From positions 1-64,000 of the forward strand of contig NZ_QHJH01000026.1 in NCBI RefSeq assembly GCF_003947455.1: a stretch of DNA of 64,000 nucleotides. The letters are read 5' to 3'. The translations under genes and the position numbers were made by a program. Positions 1-12,756 of this stretch are shown here, piece after piece. Every line of letters starts with the position of its first letter. The stretch's first letter is position 1. The DNA is from Streptomyces sp. WAC 04229. Its GTDB lineage: Bacteria > Actinomycetota > Actinomycetes > Streptomycetales > Streptomycetaceae. The notes below the pieces were generated by a model. That model did not search any database, had not been told where the DNA came from, and was given only the letters and a program-made list of their open reading frames with translations.

Positions 1-3000
1 CATGACGGCGGAGGTCGGGGTCCTGGCGGCCGGGGGGGGCGCGGCCGGGGGCGGGGGCGGGGCACGAGTCCGAGGCTGAGCCGGAGTCGCCGTCCGCGCG
101 TCCCGTCGTCATCGTGGACCAGTTCGAGGAGACCTTCACCCTCTGCCCCGACGAGTCCGAGCGGCGCGCGTTCATCGCGCTGCTGCAGGCCGCCTGCACG
201 CCGGGCCGTCCGGGAGAGGCGGCGCCGGTCCTCGTAACGCTCGGCATCCGCGCCGACTTCTACGAGCAGTGCCTGCGCCATCCCGAACTGGCCGACGCGC
301 TCCAGCACCGGCACATGGTGCTCGGGCCGCTGACCACCGCGGAACTGCGCGAGGCGGTGACCGCACCTGCCAAGGCCGTCGGCATGGAACTCGAACCGGG
401 CCTCGCCGAGCTGATCATCCGTGAGGTGAGCACCGACGGCCCGCACGGGACCCACGACGCGGGCGTGCTGCCCCTCCTCTCGCACGCCCTGCTCGCCACC
501 TGGCAGCGGCGCAAGGCGGGCCGGCTGACGCTCGCCGGGTACCGCGCGGCGGGCGGCATCCAGGGTGCTGTGGCCGGGACCGCCGAGCGGGCCTGGTCCG
601 ACCTGGACCCGGCGGCCCGCACGGCGGCGAGGCTGCTGCTGCTCAGACTGGTCCGGCTGGGCGAGGACACCCAGGCGACCCGCAGACGCAGTACGCGACG
701 GCGGCTGGCGCAGGAGTCGAGGGACCCCGGCAAGACCGAGGAGTCCCTGGAGGCGCTGGTACGGGCCCGCCTGGTGACCCTCGACGCGGAGGCCGTGGAG
801 ATCACCCACGAGGCGCTGCTGCACGCCTGGCCGCGGCTGCGCGACTGGATCGACGAGGACCGCGCCGGCAACCTGCTGCGCCAGCGACTGGAGGAGGACG
901 GCCGGGCCTGGGAGGAGTCGGACCGCGACACCTCGCTGCTCTACCGGGGTTCCCGACTGGAACAGGCCCGCGGCTGGGCGGACTCGGCGGGCGGCACCTT
1001 CCTGACCCGCAGCGCGGTCGATTTCCTGGCCGCCGCGAGCAGACTGCGCCGGCGCACCGTCCTGATCCGGCGCGCCGCGGTGTCGACGCTGGTCGTGCTC
1101 GCCCTGGTGGCCGTCGGATCGGCGGTGATCGCCTGGCAGCAGCGCAACGACGCGGTGTTCGAGCAGGTGGTCGCCGAGGCGGACCGCGTCGAGGACACGG
1201 ACCCGTCGCTGTCCGCCCAGCTCGACCTGGCGGCGCACCGCCTGCGACCGGACGACGAGGACGTCCGCAACCGGCTGATATCCATCGTGAACGCGCCACT
1301 GGCCACCCCGCTCCTCGGGCACACCGGCGCCGTCTACCTGACCTCCTTCAGTCCCGACGGGCGACTCCTGGCGACGGCCAGCTACGACCGGACCGTCCGG
1401 CTGTGGGACGTGTCGGACCCGGCCCGTCCGGAACAGCTGGGAAAGCCCCTCACCGGGCACAGGAGCTGGGTGAGCACCGCCGTGTTCAGCCCGGACGGCC
1501 GCACCCTGGCCAGCGCCTCCGACGACGGCACGATCCGGCTCTGGGACGTACGGAACCCGAGCCGTCCCCGTCCGCTCGGCGCACCCCTGACCGGCCACGG
1601 CGGTACCGTCTACCTGCTCGACTTCAGCCCCGACGGCCGCACCCTCGCCTCCGCCCACGACGACCACGCGGTGCGCCTGTGGAACGTGGCCGACCCGCGC
1701 CGGCCGCGGGCCCTGGCCACCCTGAGCGGCGCGACGGCGGCGGTGCGCTCGGTGGCGTTCAGCCCCGACGGACGGACCCTGGCCGCCGGTGGCGACGACA
1801 ACGCGGTCCGGCTCTGGGACGTGGCCGACCCGGACCGTCCGGAGCCGGTCGGCGCACCGCTGGCAGGTCACGGCGCCCTGATCCACTCCGTGGCCTTCAG
1901 CCCCGACGGACACACCCTCGCCAGCGGGAGCGCGGACGACACCGTACGGCTCTGGGACGTGGCCGACCCGGACCGCGCGAGATCCGCGGGCGCTCCGCTC
2001 ACCGGCCACACCGGCCCCATCTGGTCGGTGGCCTTCAGCCCCGACGGCGCCATGCTCGCCGCGAGCAGCGCGGACAGCACGGCGAGCCTGTGGAACGTCA
2101 GCGACCCGTCCTACCCGTCCCAGGTGGGCATGCCCCTCGCCGGGAGCAGCGGTGAGATGTACGCCCTCGGCTTCAGCCCCGACGGGCGGACCCTCGCCAC
2201 CGGCAGCGGCGACAGCAAGGTGCGCCTGTGGTCGCTGCCGACGTCCGACATGATCGGCAGGATCGGCGCCTTCCGCCGGGACGGGCACGTGCTCGCCACG
2301 GCGGCCCGCGACGGCCGGGTCCGCCTGTGGGACGTGACGAACCCCGCCCGGCCGGTGTCACTGAGCGAGCCCTTCAGCCCGGGCGAGGGCGAGGGCGACA
2401 TACGGTCGCTGGTGTTCTCCCCGGACGGCGACACCCTGGCGGTGCTCTCCGCGGACGCGGTCCGTCTCTGGAACGTCGGCGACCCGGCCCACCCCACCGC
2501 CCACGGACCGCCGGTACCGCTGCGCACCCGCTACGCGGGCCCCGACACCCTGGCGTTCAGCCCCGACGGCCGCACGCTGGCCACCGCCTACGACGACCGC
2601 ACCGTCCAGCTGTGGAACACCGGGGACCCGTCCCATCCGCGCCGCCTGGGCCGGCCGCTGAGCGGCCACCGTGGATACGTCAACACCCTGGCCTTCAGCC
2701 CCGACGGGCGGACGCTCGCCAGCGGCGGCGCGGACGACACCGTACGGCTCTGGGACGTGAGCGACCCCGCGCACGCCACCGCCCGCGGTACGCCCCTCTC
2801 CGGGCACCTCGGGCCCGTCAACGCCCTCGCCTACAGTCCGGACGGCCACACCCTGGCCAGCGGCAGCGACGACGGCACGGTCCGCCTCTGGGCCGTTCCC
2901 GGCGGCGGCGAACCCGGACGGGCCGCGTCGACACTCGCCGGTCACACCGACTCGGTGGTGTCCCTGACCTTCAGCCAGGACGGCGAGACCCTGGCCAGCG

Positions 3001-3287
3001 GCGCCAACGACAACACCGTCCGCCTCTGGAACGTCACGACGCCCGCCGAGGCCGCGCCCATCGGCCAGTCGATGAGCCCCAACGCCAAGGCGGGGAGCTT
3101 CCTCTCCTTCAGCCCCGTGCGTCACATGCTGGGGGTGTCGAGCGGAACGGACACCGTCCGGCTCTGGAACCTCGGGGTGGACGACGCCATCGACCGCATC
3201 TGCTCGGCGACCCGGAACGTACTCACCGAGGAGAAGTGGAACGAGTACCTGCCGCGCCTGGACTACGAGCCGCCGTGCGACTTTTGA
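1..3287 (+). CDS. nSTAND1-type NTPase / WD40 beta-propeller protein, 5' end incomplete or frame-broken
   Basis: Open from a GTG at 114 to the TGA at 3285-3287 (1057 codons). The reading starts inside the Walker B region: codons 105-131 read VVIVDQFEE, the hallmark of STAND ATPases in actinomycete WD40 proteins, so the true start lies upstream. The P-loop is not in the window. This frame meets a TGA at 3-5, whereas frame 2 is open from position 2 to a TGA near 85. The two frames flank a run of eight G at 32-39, so a frameshift (genuine or a sequencing artefact) is likely. After the ATPase/winged-helix part comes one membrane helix (about residues 318-340), then about 14 WD40 blades (residues 400-1020, FSPDG...VRLWDV signatures; blades 8 and 14 are degenerate), which would fit two seven-bladed propellers. 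The family is linked to signalling or conflict functions; the specific role is unknown. Confidence 0.85.
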
Positions 3288-3370
3288 AAAAGTGACCCCG
3301 GTCACACCTCGTCCACCCGACCGACCAGTCGGCACCCATGACGCACCGGCCCTTGTTAGCCTTGGCCACA

Positions 3371-3416
3371 GCCCGACCGCTGGCGCATCCCCCGTCGCCA
3401 GCGGTCGGGCCTTCTC
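3371..3416 (+). terminator. terminator of the WD40 gene
   Basis: A perfect 15-bp stem (3371-3385 pairing with 3396-3410, core CCGACCGCTGGCG) with a 10-nt loop, followed by CCTTCTC. It lies 84 bp after the WD40 stop codon. Confidence 0.75.
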
Positions 3417-3613
3417 ATCGAGGCGATGTAGCCGCTGACGCCCCGCGCCCCTGGCGTCCCGACCCACCCCGGCCCACCACTTTCCCCAGCTCCATCCCCA
3501 CGCACGCCCCTACGGGCCCGCGGACCAGGGACGACGTCCATACACGTCGTGGGCGACGGCGAGCGGGAAGCGGGAAGCGGTGGGCATGCTCGCCGGACTC
3601 CTGGAAGGACCGC
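3417..3613. other. intergenic spacer with a short inverted repeat
   Basis: No convincing gene is seen. It contains the inverted repeat ACGACGT-N6-ACGTCGT at 3531-3550, a possible regulator site. Short open frames here lack a ribosome binding site. Confidence 0.4.
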
Positions 3614-3778
3614 TCAGCGGCTGACGTGCCCGCTGGACGAGCGGCGGCGGAACCTGCCGCGCACCCAGAGCACGCTGAGAGCCACCGCGGCGACGACGGA
3701 CAGGAAGATCGCCCCGAGAACCACTGTCACCCCGGCTGAGATCACGAAGATCGCCCACCACGGCGGATCGCCTTCCAC
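3614..3778 (-). CDS. putative small membrane protein (54 aa)
   Basis: GTG at 3778 preceded by AGGAGG at 3783-3788 (spacing only 3 nt). The protein starts MEGDPPWW and has one long hydrophobic stretch (about residues 8-38, VISAGVTVVLGAIFLSVVAA) followed by a basic tail (GRFRRR), giving a predicted cytoplasmic C-terminus. Third codon positions are strongly GC-biased, as in real genes of this organism. No family is recognised. It lies between the WD40 gene and tRNA-Ile on the opposite strand to the former. It could be a spurious frame; the close Shine-Dalgarno spacing is a weakness. Confidence 0.45.
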   Translation of the reverse strand: MEGDPPWWAIFVISAGVTVVLGAIFLSVVAAVALSVLWVRGRFRRRSSSGHVSR

Positions 3779-3868
3779 AGTCCTCCTCGACGAAGCGTGC
3801 GTACCAAGCACGACGCCGGGACGCAGGGGCTGGTTCCGTGACCGCCGTTGATGTCAGCCGTGCATGTC

Positions 3869-3898
3869 AAAAACCCCCAGCCGTTGCCGACTGGGGGT
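3869..3898 (-). terminator. terminator of tRNA-Ile
   Basis: On the minus strand, 12 nt beyond the tRNA 3' end, the stem ACCCCCAG/CTGGGGGT is followed by TTTTT, a classical intrinsic terminator. Confidence 0.8.
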
Positions 3899-3909
3899 CT
3901 TCTCGCTGG

Positions 3910-3983
3910 TGGGGCTAACAGGATTTGAACCTGTGGCCTCATCCTTATCAGGGATGCGCTCTAACCAACTGAGCTATAGCCCC
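3910..3983 (-). tRNA. tRNA-Ile (GAT anticodon)
   Basis: A 74-nt cloverleaf on the minus strand. The acceptor 5' arm is GGGGCTA and the 3' arm TAGCCCC plus discriminator A. The D-loop reads AGCTCAGTTGGTTAGAGC, the anticodon loop CTGATAA (GAT), and the T arm contains GGTTCAAATCC. No CCA is encoded, so the 3' end depends on the CCA-adding enzyme (34357-35808). In many Streptomyces a tRNA-Ala gene and a DLW-39 micro-gene follow nearby; neither is seen here. Confidence 0.97.
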
Positions 3984-4023
3984 GCCGCGCTCTGCGGTGT
4001 ATGTCCCGCGCGCTGACTCCTGA

Positions 4024-4052
4024 AGATTAGCGCACGAGGAGGGCAGTCCCAA
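4024..4052 (-). promoter_or_regulatory. promoter of tRNA-Ile
   Basis: On the minus strand, TTGGGA (4052-4047), a 17-nt spacer and TAATCT (4029-4024) resemble the principal sigma factor (HrdB-type) consensus. The predicted start is about 30 nt upstream of the mature tRNA. Confidence 0.6.
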
Positions 4053-4083
4053 AATCGGTTGTCGCGGGGTCCCGGAGGGACGA

Positions 4084-4800
4084 TCACTCGTCCTCGGCGA
4101 GCGTCAGCTCCACGCCCCCGACGAAGCCGGCGGACAGGTTGTAGATGAACGCGCCGAGCGTGGCCAGCGCCGTCGCGAGGACGACGTCTATGACGGCGAT
4201 GACCGTGGCGAACAGCAGCACGTTGGGCAGCGACAGGAACGACTGCAGGTCGAAGCCGTTGGACTCGTTGGAGCCGGTCGCCTCGGAGATCGTGCCGCCG
4301 ACGGTGGAGAAGACGCCCATGGCGTCCATGACCATCCACAGCACGGCGGAAGCGACGATCGTGCAGATGCCCAGCGCGATGGAGAGCAGGAAGCTGACCT
4401 TCATCACCGACCACGGGTCGGCCTTCGACACGCGCAGGCGCGCCTTGCGGACCCGCGGCGTGGTACGCGCGCCGGTGCGCGGGCGGCGCACGGCGGACGC
4501 GTTGCCGCCCTGGGTCTGGTAGGCCTGCGGCGGGTGGTACGGCCCGCCCGGCTGCTGGGGCTGCCGATCCCCCGGCAGCGGCGAGGCCGCCTGCTGAGTC
4601 TGCTGGCCTCGGGTGTCCGTCACAGTTCCCCCCTGGGATCCATGCTTCTGCGACGTCTGCGAGTCGGTCGCGCCGTCGTCGATCTTGCGCAGCTGAGTCG
4701 TGTGCGGATCGGTCGCACGCGCGGCGGAGCCACGGCCGCCGCCGCCCGTTTCCGTACCCCTGGAGGTACCGGCCGACCCGGCGCCCGTGGCTCCGCTCAC
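4084..4800 (-). CDS. DUF3566 transmembrane protein
   Basis: 238 aa. GTG at 4800 with AGGAGAG about 9 nt upstream. Residues 1-125 are low complexity (Thr, Gly, Gln, Pro rich), followed by a basic stretch (KARLRVSKADPWSVMKVSF) that opens the DUF3566 domain. There is a hydrophobic helix near 140-165, a soluble loop (STVGGTISEATGSNES) and a second hydrophobic region near 195-225. The gene starts 19 bp after gyrA ends and probably shares the gyrBA transcript. This domain follows gyrA across actinobacteria; its function is unknown. The C-terminus is acidic (TLAEDE). Confidence 0.9.
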   Translation of the reverse strand: MSGATGAGSAGTSRGTETGGGGRGSAARATDPHTTQLRKIDDGATDSQTSQKHGSQGGTVTDTRGQQTQQAASPLPGDRQPQQPGGPYHPPQAYQTQGGNASAVRRPRTGARTTPRVRKARLRVSKADPWSVMKVSFLLSIALGICTIVASAVLWMVMDAMGVFSTVGGTISEATGSNESNGFDLQSFLSLPNVLLFATVIAVIDVVLATALATLGAFIYNLSAGFVGGVELTLAEDE

Positions 4801-4818
4801 GATGACTCTCTCCTCGTG

Positions 4819-7413
4819 CTACTCGGCCGAGGGCGCCTCACCCTCGTCCGTGCCGGTGGTCTCGGGACCCTCGGCGGACTCGTCGACGACGACATCGCCG
4901 TCGACCTCCTCCGCCTCGCGTCCCGCCTCGGCGTTGCGTGCGATGCCGACGACGGCATCGCGCTTGCCCAGATTGATCAGTTGAACGCCCATGGTGTCAC
5001 GGCCGGTCTCCCTGACCCCGCTGACTCGCGTACGAATCACACCGCCCGAGAGTGTGATGGCGAGGATCTCGTCGTGCTCCTCGACCACCAGCGCACCCAC
5101 GAGCGACCCGCGGTCCTCGACGATCTTGGCGGCCTTGATGCCGAGGCCGCCGCGACCCTGGACGCGGTACTCGTCGACGGAGGTCCGCTTCGCGTAACCG
5201 CCGTCGGTGGCAGTGAACACGAACGTACCGGCTCGAACAACATTCATCGAGAGCAGCTCGTCCCCTTCGCGGAAACTCATGCCCTTGACGCCCGAGGTCG
5301 CACGGCCCATCGGCCGCAGCGTGTCGTCCGACGCGGTGAACCTGATCGACTGCGCCTTCTTGCTGATCAGCAGCAGATCGTCCTCGGCCGAGACCAGCTC
5401 GGCACCGATCAGCTCGTCGTCGGAACCGTCCGCCTGCTCGCGCAGGTTGATGGCGATCACGCCACCCGAACGCGGCGAGTCGTAGTCCTTCAGGGACGTC
5501 TTCTTCACCAGGCCCGCCTTGGTGGCCAGGACCAGGTAGGGCACCGCCTCGTAGTCGCGGATCGCGCGGATCTGGGCGATCGTCTCGTCCGGCTGGAAGG
5601 CCAGCAGGTTCGCCACGTGCTGCCCGCGCGCGTCCCGGCCGGCGTCGGGCAGCTCGTACGCCTTCACCCGGTAGACCCGGCCCTTGTTGGTGAAGAACAG
5701 CAGCCAGTGATGGGTGGTGGACACGAAGAAGTGGTTGACGATGTCGTCTTCCTTGAGCTTCGTGCCCCGTACGCCCTTGCCGCCGCGCTTCTGCGCCCGG
5801 TAGTCGTCGGTCTTGGTGCGCTTGATGTAGCCGCCCCGGGTGACCGTGACGACGATGTCCTCCTCGGCGATCAGGTCCTCCATGGACATGTCGCCCTCGT
5901 ACGGGATCAGCTTCGTCTTGCGGTCGTCGCCGTACTTCTCGACGAGCGCCGCCAGCTCCTCGCTGACGATGCCGCGCTGCCGGGCCGGGGAGGAGAGGAT
6001 CTCGTTGTACTCGCGGATCTTCGCCTGGAGTTCGTCGTGCTCCTGGACGATCTTCTGGCGCTCCAGAGCCGCCAGGCGGCGCAGCTGCATCTCCAGGATC
6101 GCGTTGGCCTGGATCTCGTCGATCTCCAGGAGGCCCATCAGGCCGTGGCGCGCGATCTCGACGGTGTCGCTGCGCCGGATCAGCGCGATGACCTCGTCGA
6201 TGGCGTCCAGGGCCTTGAGCAGGCCGCGCAGGATGTGCGCCCGCTCCTCCGCCTTGCGCAGCCTGAAGCGCGTACGACGGACGATGACCTCGATCTGGTG
6301 GTTCACCCAGTGGCGGATGAACGCGTCCAGGGAGAGGGTGCGCGGCACACCGTCGACCAGGGCCAGCATGTTGGCGCCGAAGTTCGACTGCAGGTCGGTG
6401 TGCTTGTAGAGGTTGTTCAGGACGACCTTGGCGACCGCGTCCCGCTTCAGGACGATCACCAGGCGCTGGCCGGTGCGGGACGACGTCTCGTCGCGGACGT
6501 CGGCGATGCCGCCGATCTTGCCGTCCTTCACCAGGTCGGCGATCTTCTGCGCCAGGTTGTCGGGGTTGGTCTGGTAGGGCAGCTCCGTGACCACCAGGCA
6601 CTGGCGGTTCTGGATCTCCTCGACCTCGACGACCGCGCGCATGGTGATCGAACCACGCCCGGTGCGGTACGCCTCCTCGATGCCCCTGCGGCCCACCACC
6701 AGGGCGCCGGTCGGGAAGTCCGGGCCCTTGATGCGCTCGATCAGCGCGTCGAGCAGGTCCTCGTGCGAGGCCTCGTAGTTCTCCAGGTACCACTGGGCGC
6801 CGGCGGCGACCTCGCGCAGGTTGTGCGGCGGGATGTTCGTCGCCATACCGACCGCGATACCGGCCGAACCGTTGATCAGCAGGTTCGGGAAGCGGGCGGG
6901 CAGGACGGTCGGCTCCTGGGAGCGGCCGTCGTAGTTGTCCGTGAAGTCGACGGTCTCCTCGTCGATGTCGCGGACCATCTCCATCGACAGCGGCGCCATC
7001 TTGCACTCGGTGTAGCGCATGGCCGCCGCCGGGTCGTTGCCCGGCGAGCCGAAGTTGCCGTTGGAGTCGACCAGCGGCATCCGCATCGACCACGGCTGGG
7101 CGAGGCGCACCAGCGCGTCGTAGATGGAGCTGTCGCCGTGCGGGTGGTAGTTGCCCATGACGTCGCCGACGACGCGGGCGCACTTGTAGAAGCCGCGCTC
7201 GGGGCGGTAGCCGCCGTCGTACATCGCGTACAGCACGCGGCGGTGCACGGGCTTGAGGCCGTCACGGACGTCGGGCAGCGCGCGCGAGACGATGACGGAC
7301 ATCGCGTAGTCGAGGTACGAGCGCTGCATCTCCGTCTCGAGCCCGACGGGCTCGACACGCATCGCCAGGGCGTCGCCCTCGGGCGTCGTCACAGGGGTGT
7401 TCTCGTCGGTCAT
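4819..7413 (-). CDS. gyrA: DNA gyrase subunit A
   Basis: 864 aa, usual length. GyrA with GyrB forms the A2B2 enzyme that introduces negative supercoils. The catalytic tyrosine is Tyr134 in AAMRYTE. The quinolone-resistance-determining segment is GDSSIYD (residues 93-99), with the drug-sensitive type residues Ser95 and Asp99. The GyrA-box QKRGGKG near residue 540 opens the C-terminal DNA-wrapping beta-pinwheel, and the tail is acidic, as usual. The gene lies 42 bp after gyrB on the same strand, so the two are probably co-transcribed. The ATG at 7413 is preceded by AAGGAAGG-type purines. Confidence 0.99.
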   Translation of the reverse strand: MTDENTPVTTPEGDALAMRVEPVGLETEMQRSYLDYAMSVIVSRALPDVRDGLKPVHRRVLYAMYDGGYRPERGFYKCARVVGDVMGNYHPHGDSSIYDALVRLAQPWSMRMPLVDSNGNFGSPGNDPAAAMRYTECKMAPLSMEMVRDIDEETVDFTDNYDGRSQEPTVLPARFPNLLINGSAGIAVGMATNIPPHNLREVAAGAQWYLENYEASHEDLLDALIERIKGPDFPTGALVVGRRGIEEAYRTGRGSITMRAVVEVEEIQNRQCLVVTELPYQTNPDNLAQKIADLVKDGKIGGIADVRDETSSRTGQRLVIVLKRDAVAKVVLNNLYKHTDLQSNFGANMLALVDGVPRTLSLDAFIRHWVNHQIEVIVRRTRFRLRKAEERAHILRGLLKALDAIDEVIALIRRSDTVEIARHGLMGLLEIDEIQANAILEMQLRRLAALERQKIVQEHDELQAKIREYNEILSSPARQRGIVSEELAALVEKYGDDRKTKLIPYEGDMSMEDLIAEEDIVVTVTRGGYIKRTKTDDYRAQKRGGKGVRGTKLKEDDIVNHFFVSTTHHWLLFFTNKGRVYRVKAYELPDAGRDARGQHVANLLAFQPDETIAQIRAIRDYEAVPYLVLATKAGLVKKTSLKDYDSPRSGGVIAINLREQADGSDDELIGAELVSAEDDLLLISKKAQSIRFTASDDTLRPMGRATSGVKGMSFREGDELLSMNVVRAGTFVFTATDGGYAKRTSVDEYRVQGRGGLGIKAAKIVEDRGSLVGALVVEEHDEILAITLSGGVIRTRVSGVRETGRDTMGVQLINLGKRDAVVGIARNAEAGREAEEVDGDVVVDESAEGPETTGTDEGEAPSAE

Positions 7414-7455
7414 TGCTGGTGAAGGTCCTTCCTGGTGCGGTCAGCTGAGACCGAC

Positions 7456-9923
<2,468 letters not shown>

Positions 9924-9954
9924 GTGACGGGGCGCCAGAGTGCCCGCCCGTCAC
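9924..9954 (-). terminator. terminator after the recF-dciA unit
   Basis: Stem GTGACGGG(G)CG / CGCCCGTCAC with a 10-nt loop, about 20 bp after the DUF721 stop codon. Confidence 0.55.
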
Positions 9955-9972
9955 CCGTGAAGCGCCCGCAGC

Positions 9973-10536
9973 TCACCCGTAGGTGTCACCCGGACCCTGG
10001 CTGCCGGGCGCGCGCAACGGACCGTAACGGCGCCCGGGACCCCCGGAACCTCCGGGGCCCAGCACCTTGATCATCCGGACCGATCCGTGCCCCAGGTCCT
10101 CGTTGAGCCGGGCCACCAGGGTCGGCGCCAGCAGCCGCAGGTTCGTCGCCCAGGCCGTCGAGTCGCAGCGCACCACCAGCACCCGCTCGTCCTCGTCGTA
10201 CCGCTCCGGCACACAGTGCTTGGCCACGTCCTCGCCGACGATCTGCGGCCAGCGGCCCATCACGCCGCCCACCGCGGCCGGCGTCTCCCAGCCGCGCTCG
10301 GTGATCAGCCGGTTGATGGCCGACCCCAGCGCCATCGGGTCCCGCCCGTCGGCCCGCGCCCCTGAGCGCAGGCCTCCGCGCCGCGCCTGCTTCTTCTGCT
10401 GCGCCGCGTCCCCACGCGCGCGTGCCGCCTCCCGCGCCGCTCTGAGCGCCACGCGCGCGAGGTCGACGCCGGACGGTCCGGGATTCCCACCCCGCGGCCC
10501 GGGCTGCTCCTCCGGGACCGGCTCCTCGGTGCTCAT
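9973..10536 (-). CDS. DUF721 protein, DciA-like replicative helicase operator
   Basis: 187 aa. The N-terminal 65 residues are charged and low complexity. The DUF721 domain covers about residues 75-160 ([39 protein letters not shown]), the KH-like fold found in DciA. DciA-type proteins load or activate DnaB in bacteria lacking DnaC, and this window also encodes DnaB but no DnaC. The ATG at 10536 overlaps the recF stop by four bases (ATGA) and has GGAG upstream, so it is translationally coupled to recF. The C-terminal tail is Gly/Pro rich. Confidence 0.9.
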   Translation of the reverse strand: MSTEEPVPEEQPGPRGGNPGPSGVDLARVALRAAREAARARGDAAQQKKQARRGGLRSGARADGRDPMALGSAINRLITERGWETPAAVGGVMGRWPQIVGEDVAKHCVPERYDEDERVLVVRCDSTAWATNLRLLAPTLVARLNEDLGHGSVRMIKVLGPGGSGGPGRRYGPLRAPGSQGPGDTYG

Positions 10537-11654
10537 ACGCGCTCCACCGTGCCCTCCGCGACCGTGAACCGCGTCCCCGCGAGCACCTGCGGCACGTCGT
10601 CGTCGACCGCGGCCGTCACCAGCACCTGCTCGCCGGGTGCCACCAGCTCGGCCAGCCGCTCCCGGCGCCGCGCGTCCAGCTCGGCGAAGACGTCGTCGAG
10701 GACCAGGACGGGCTCGTTGCCCTCGGCCCGCAGCAGGTCGAACGAGGCCAGCCGCAGCGCCAGCGCGTACGACCAGGACTCGCCGTGGGAGGCGTACCCC
10801 TTGGCGGGCAGGGAGCCGAGTTTGAGCAGCAGATCGTCCCGGTGCGGCCCCACCAGGGTGACGCCCCGCTCGATCTCCTGCTTGCGCGCCTCGGCGAGCG
10901 CTGCCATGAGCTGCTCGTACAGGTCCTCGCGCGTGTGCGCCTCGCCCGGCGCCGACGGCTTGTACTCCAGGGCGACGGGGCCGCCGCCCGGGGCCAGCTG
11001 CTCGTACGCCTTGTCGGCCAGCGGCTGCACGGCGGCGATCAGGTCGAGGCGCTGGGCGAGCAGCTCGGCGCCCGCGCGCGCGAGGTGCTGGTCCCAGACG
11101 TCGAGCGTGGACAGGTCCATCGTGCGGCCGCCGTGCCTACGGGCGAGCGCGGCGGACTTCAGCAGGGTGTTGCGCTGCTTGAGGACGCGGTCGTAGTCGG
11201 AGCGCACCCCCGCCATGCGCGGGGAGCGGGCGGTGATCAGCTCGTCCAGGAACCGGCGCCGCTCCCCGGGATCGCCCTTCACCAGCGCCAGGTCCTCGGG
11301 CGCGAACAGGACGGTACGCACGATGCCGAGTACGTCACGGGGCCTGACCTGCGAGGACCTGTTGATGCGGGCCCGGTTGGCCTTGCCCGGGTTCAGCTCC
11401 AGCTCGATCAGCTGCTGCCGGTCGCCCTGTCTGACCTGGGCGCGGATCACGGCGCGCTCGGCACCCATGCGCACCAGGGGCGCGTCGGAGGAGACCCGGT
11501 GGCTGCCGAGGGTGGCGAGGTAGCCGACCGCCTCGACCAGGTTCGTCTTGCCCTGCCCGTTCGGACCGACGAAGGCGGTGACGCCCGGGTCCAGGGGCAC
11601 CTCGACCCGGGCGTACGAACGGAAGTCGGCCAGCGACAGATGCGTGACGTGCAT
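10533..11654 (-). CDS. recF: DNA replication and repair protein RecF
   Basis: 373 aa, SMC-like ABC ATPase of the RecFOR pathway that loads RecA at single-strand gaps. The Walker [10 protein letters not shown] lies near residues 30-38, the signature region VGPHRDD near 268, and Walker [12 protein letters not shown] near 320. It lies between gnd and the DciA-like gene, downstream of dnaN, and its stop codon overlaps the next start (ATGA). Length and motif spacing are normal. Confidence 0.98.
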   Translation of the reverse strand: MHVTHLSLADFRSYARVEVPLDPGVTAFVGPNGQGKTNLVEAVGYLATLGSHRVSSDAPLVRMGAERAVIRAQVRQGDRQQLIELELNPGKANRARINRSSQVRPRDVLGIVRTVLFAPEDLALVKGDPGERRRFLDELITARSPRMAGVRSDYDRVLKQRNTLLKSAALARRHGGRTMDLSTLDVWDQHLARAGAELLAQRLDLIAAVQPLADKAYEQLAPGGGPVALEYKPSAPGEAHTREDLYEQLMAALAEARKQEIERGVTLVGPHRDDLLLKLGSLPAKGYASHGESWSYALALRLASFDLLRAEGNEPVLVLDDVFAELDARRRERLAELVAPGEQVLVTAAVDDDVPQVLAGTRFTVAEGTVERV

Positions 11655-11686
11655 GGTCGTTCGCCGACCTCCCCAACTGGTGGTGC

Positions 11687-12562
11687 CTACTTCTTCTCGA
11701 CCGCGTGACCGCCGAACTGGTTCCGCAGCGCGGCGATCATCTTCATCTGCGGGGAGTCGTCCTGCCGGGACGCGAACCGCGCGAACAGCGACGCGGTGAT
11801 CGCCGGCAACGGCACCGCGTTGTCGATCGCGGCCTCCACCGTCCAGCGTCCCTCACCGGAGTCCTGTGCGTAACCCCGCAGGTCGCCGAGGTGCTCGTCC
11901 TCGTCGAGCGCGTTGACCGCCAGGTCGAGGAGCCAGGACCGGATCACCGTGCCCTCCTGCCAGGACCGGAAGACCTCGCGGACGTTCTCCACGGAGTCGA
12001 CCTTCTCCAGCAGCTCCCAGCCCTCGGCATAGGCCTGCATCATCGCGTACTCGATGCCGTTGTGGACCATCTTCGCGAAGTGGCCCGCGCCGACCTTGCC
12101 GGCGTGCACGGCGCCGAAGTCGCCCTCCGGCTTGAGGGCGTCGAAGACCGGCTGCACCTTGGCGACGTTCTCCGCGTCGCCGCCGTACATCAGCGCGTAG
12201 CCGTTCTCCAGGCCCCACACGCCGCCGGAGACGCCGCAGTCGACGAAGCCTATGCCCTTGGCCGCCAGCTCCTCCGCGTGCTTCTCGTCGTCCGTCCAGC
12301 GGGAGTTGCCGCCGTCCACGACGACGTCGCCGGGCTCCAGCAGCTCGCCGAGCCGGTCGACGGTGGCCTGGGTGGCCTCGCCGGCTGGGACCATGACCCA
12401 GACCACGCGCGGGGCGCTGAGCTTGCCCACAAGCTCTTCCAGGCTGTGGACGTCGGCGAGGTCCGCATTGCGGTCGTATCCGACGACGGTGTGGCCTGCG
12501 CGGCGGATCCGCTCGCGCATGTTGCCGCCCATCTTGCCGAGGCCGACGAGACCGAGCTCCAT
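11687..12562 (-). CDS. gnd: 6-phosphogluconate dehydrogenase, decarboxylating (short YqeC type)
   Basis: 291 aa, the short form of the enzyme that converts 6-phosphogluconate to ribulose 5-phosphate and CO2 in the pentose phosphate pathway. The N-terminal Rossmann motif is [12 protein letters not shown]. The substrate loop [14 protein letters not shown] and the catalytic segment [20 protein letters not shown] (Lys and Asn-Gly-Ile-Glu) are intact. The start ATG follows AAGGAAAG. Its position between dnaN and recF is peculiar to Streptomyces-like origins. The 194 bp upstream contains an exact DnaA box at 12728-12736. Confidence 0.96.
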   Translation of the reverse strand: MELGLVGLGKMGGNMRERIRRAGHTVVGYDRNADLADVHSLEELVGKLSAPRVVWVMVPAGEATQATVDRLGELLEPGDVVVDGGNSRWTDDEKHAEELAAKGIGFVDCGVSGGVWGLENGYALMYGGDAENVAKVQPVFDALKPEGDFGAVHAGKVGAGHFAKMVHNGIEYAMMQAYAEGWELLEKVDSVENVREVFRSWQEGTVIRSWLLDLAVNALDEDEHLGDLRGYAQDSGEGRWTVEAAIDNAVPLPAITASLFARFASRQDDSPQMKMIAALRNQFGGHAVEKK

Positions 12563-12727
12563 CAGTTGCTTTCCTTAGGTGTGCGAGGTGGCAAGGCGGC
12601 ACCTCCGTACCCGCCGGATGCGTGCCGCGGCACTTTCGTACCCGCGCCGAGCCTAAACCCGCACGCCCGTGCACAGCTGTGGGCATACGCGCTCAGACGT
12701 ACGCCCCACCTGCGGGTTTCCTCACCC

Positions 12728-12736
12728 TGTGGACAA
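12728..12736 (-). promoter_or_regulatory. isolated DnaA box between dnaN and gnd
   Basis: TTGTCCACA on the minus strand (plus strand TGTGGACAA), an exact match to the Streptomyces consensus. It lies just past the dnaN stop, in the gnd upstream region. Confidence 0.6.
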
Positions 12737-12756
12737 CCACCGACGGTGCGGACGGC

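Noticed and set aside
3368..3983. Integrated element using tRNA-Ile as attachment site
   Set aside because: No duplicated tRNA 3' end and no integrase or other mobility gene is seen to the left of the tRNA in this window.
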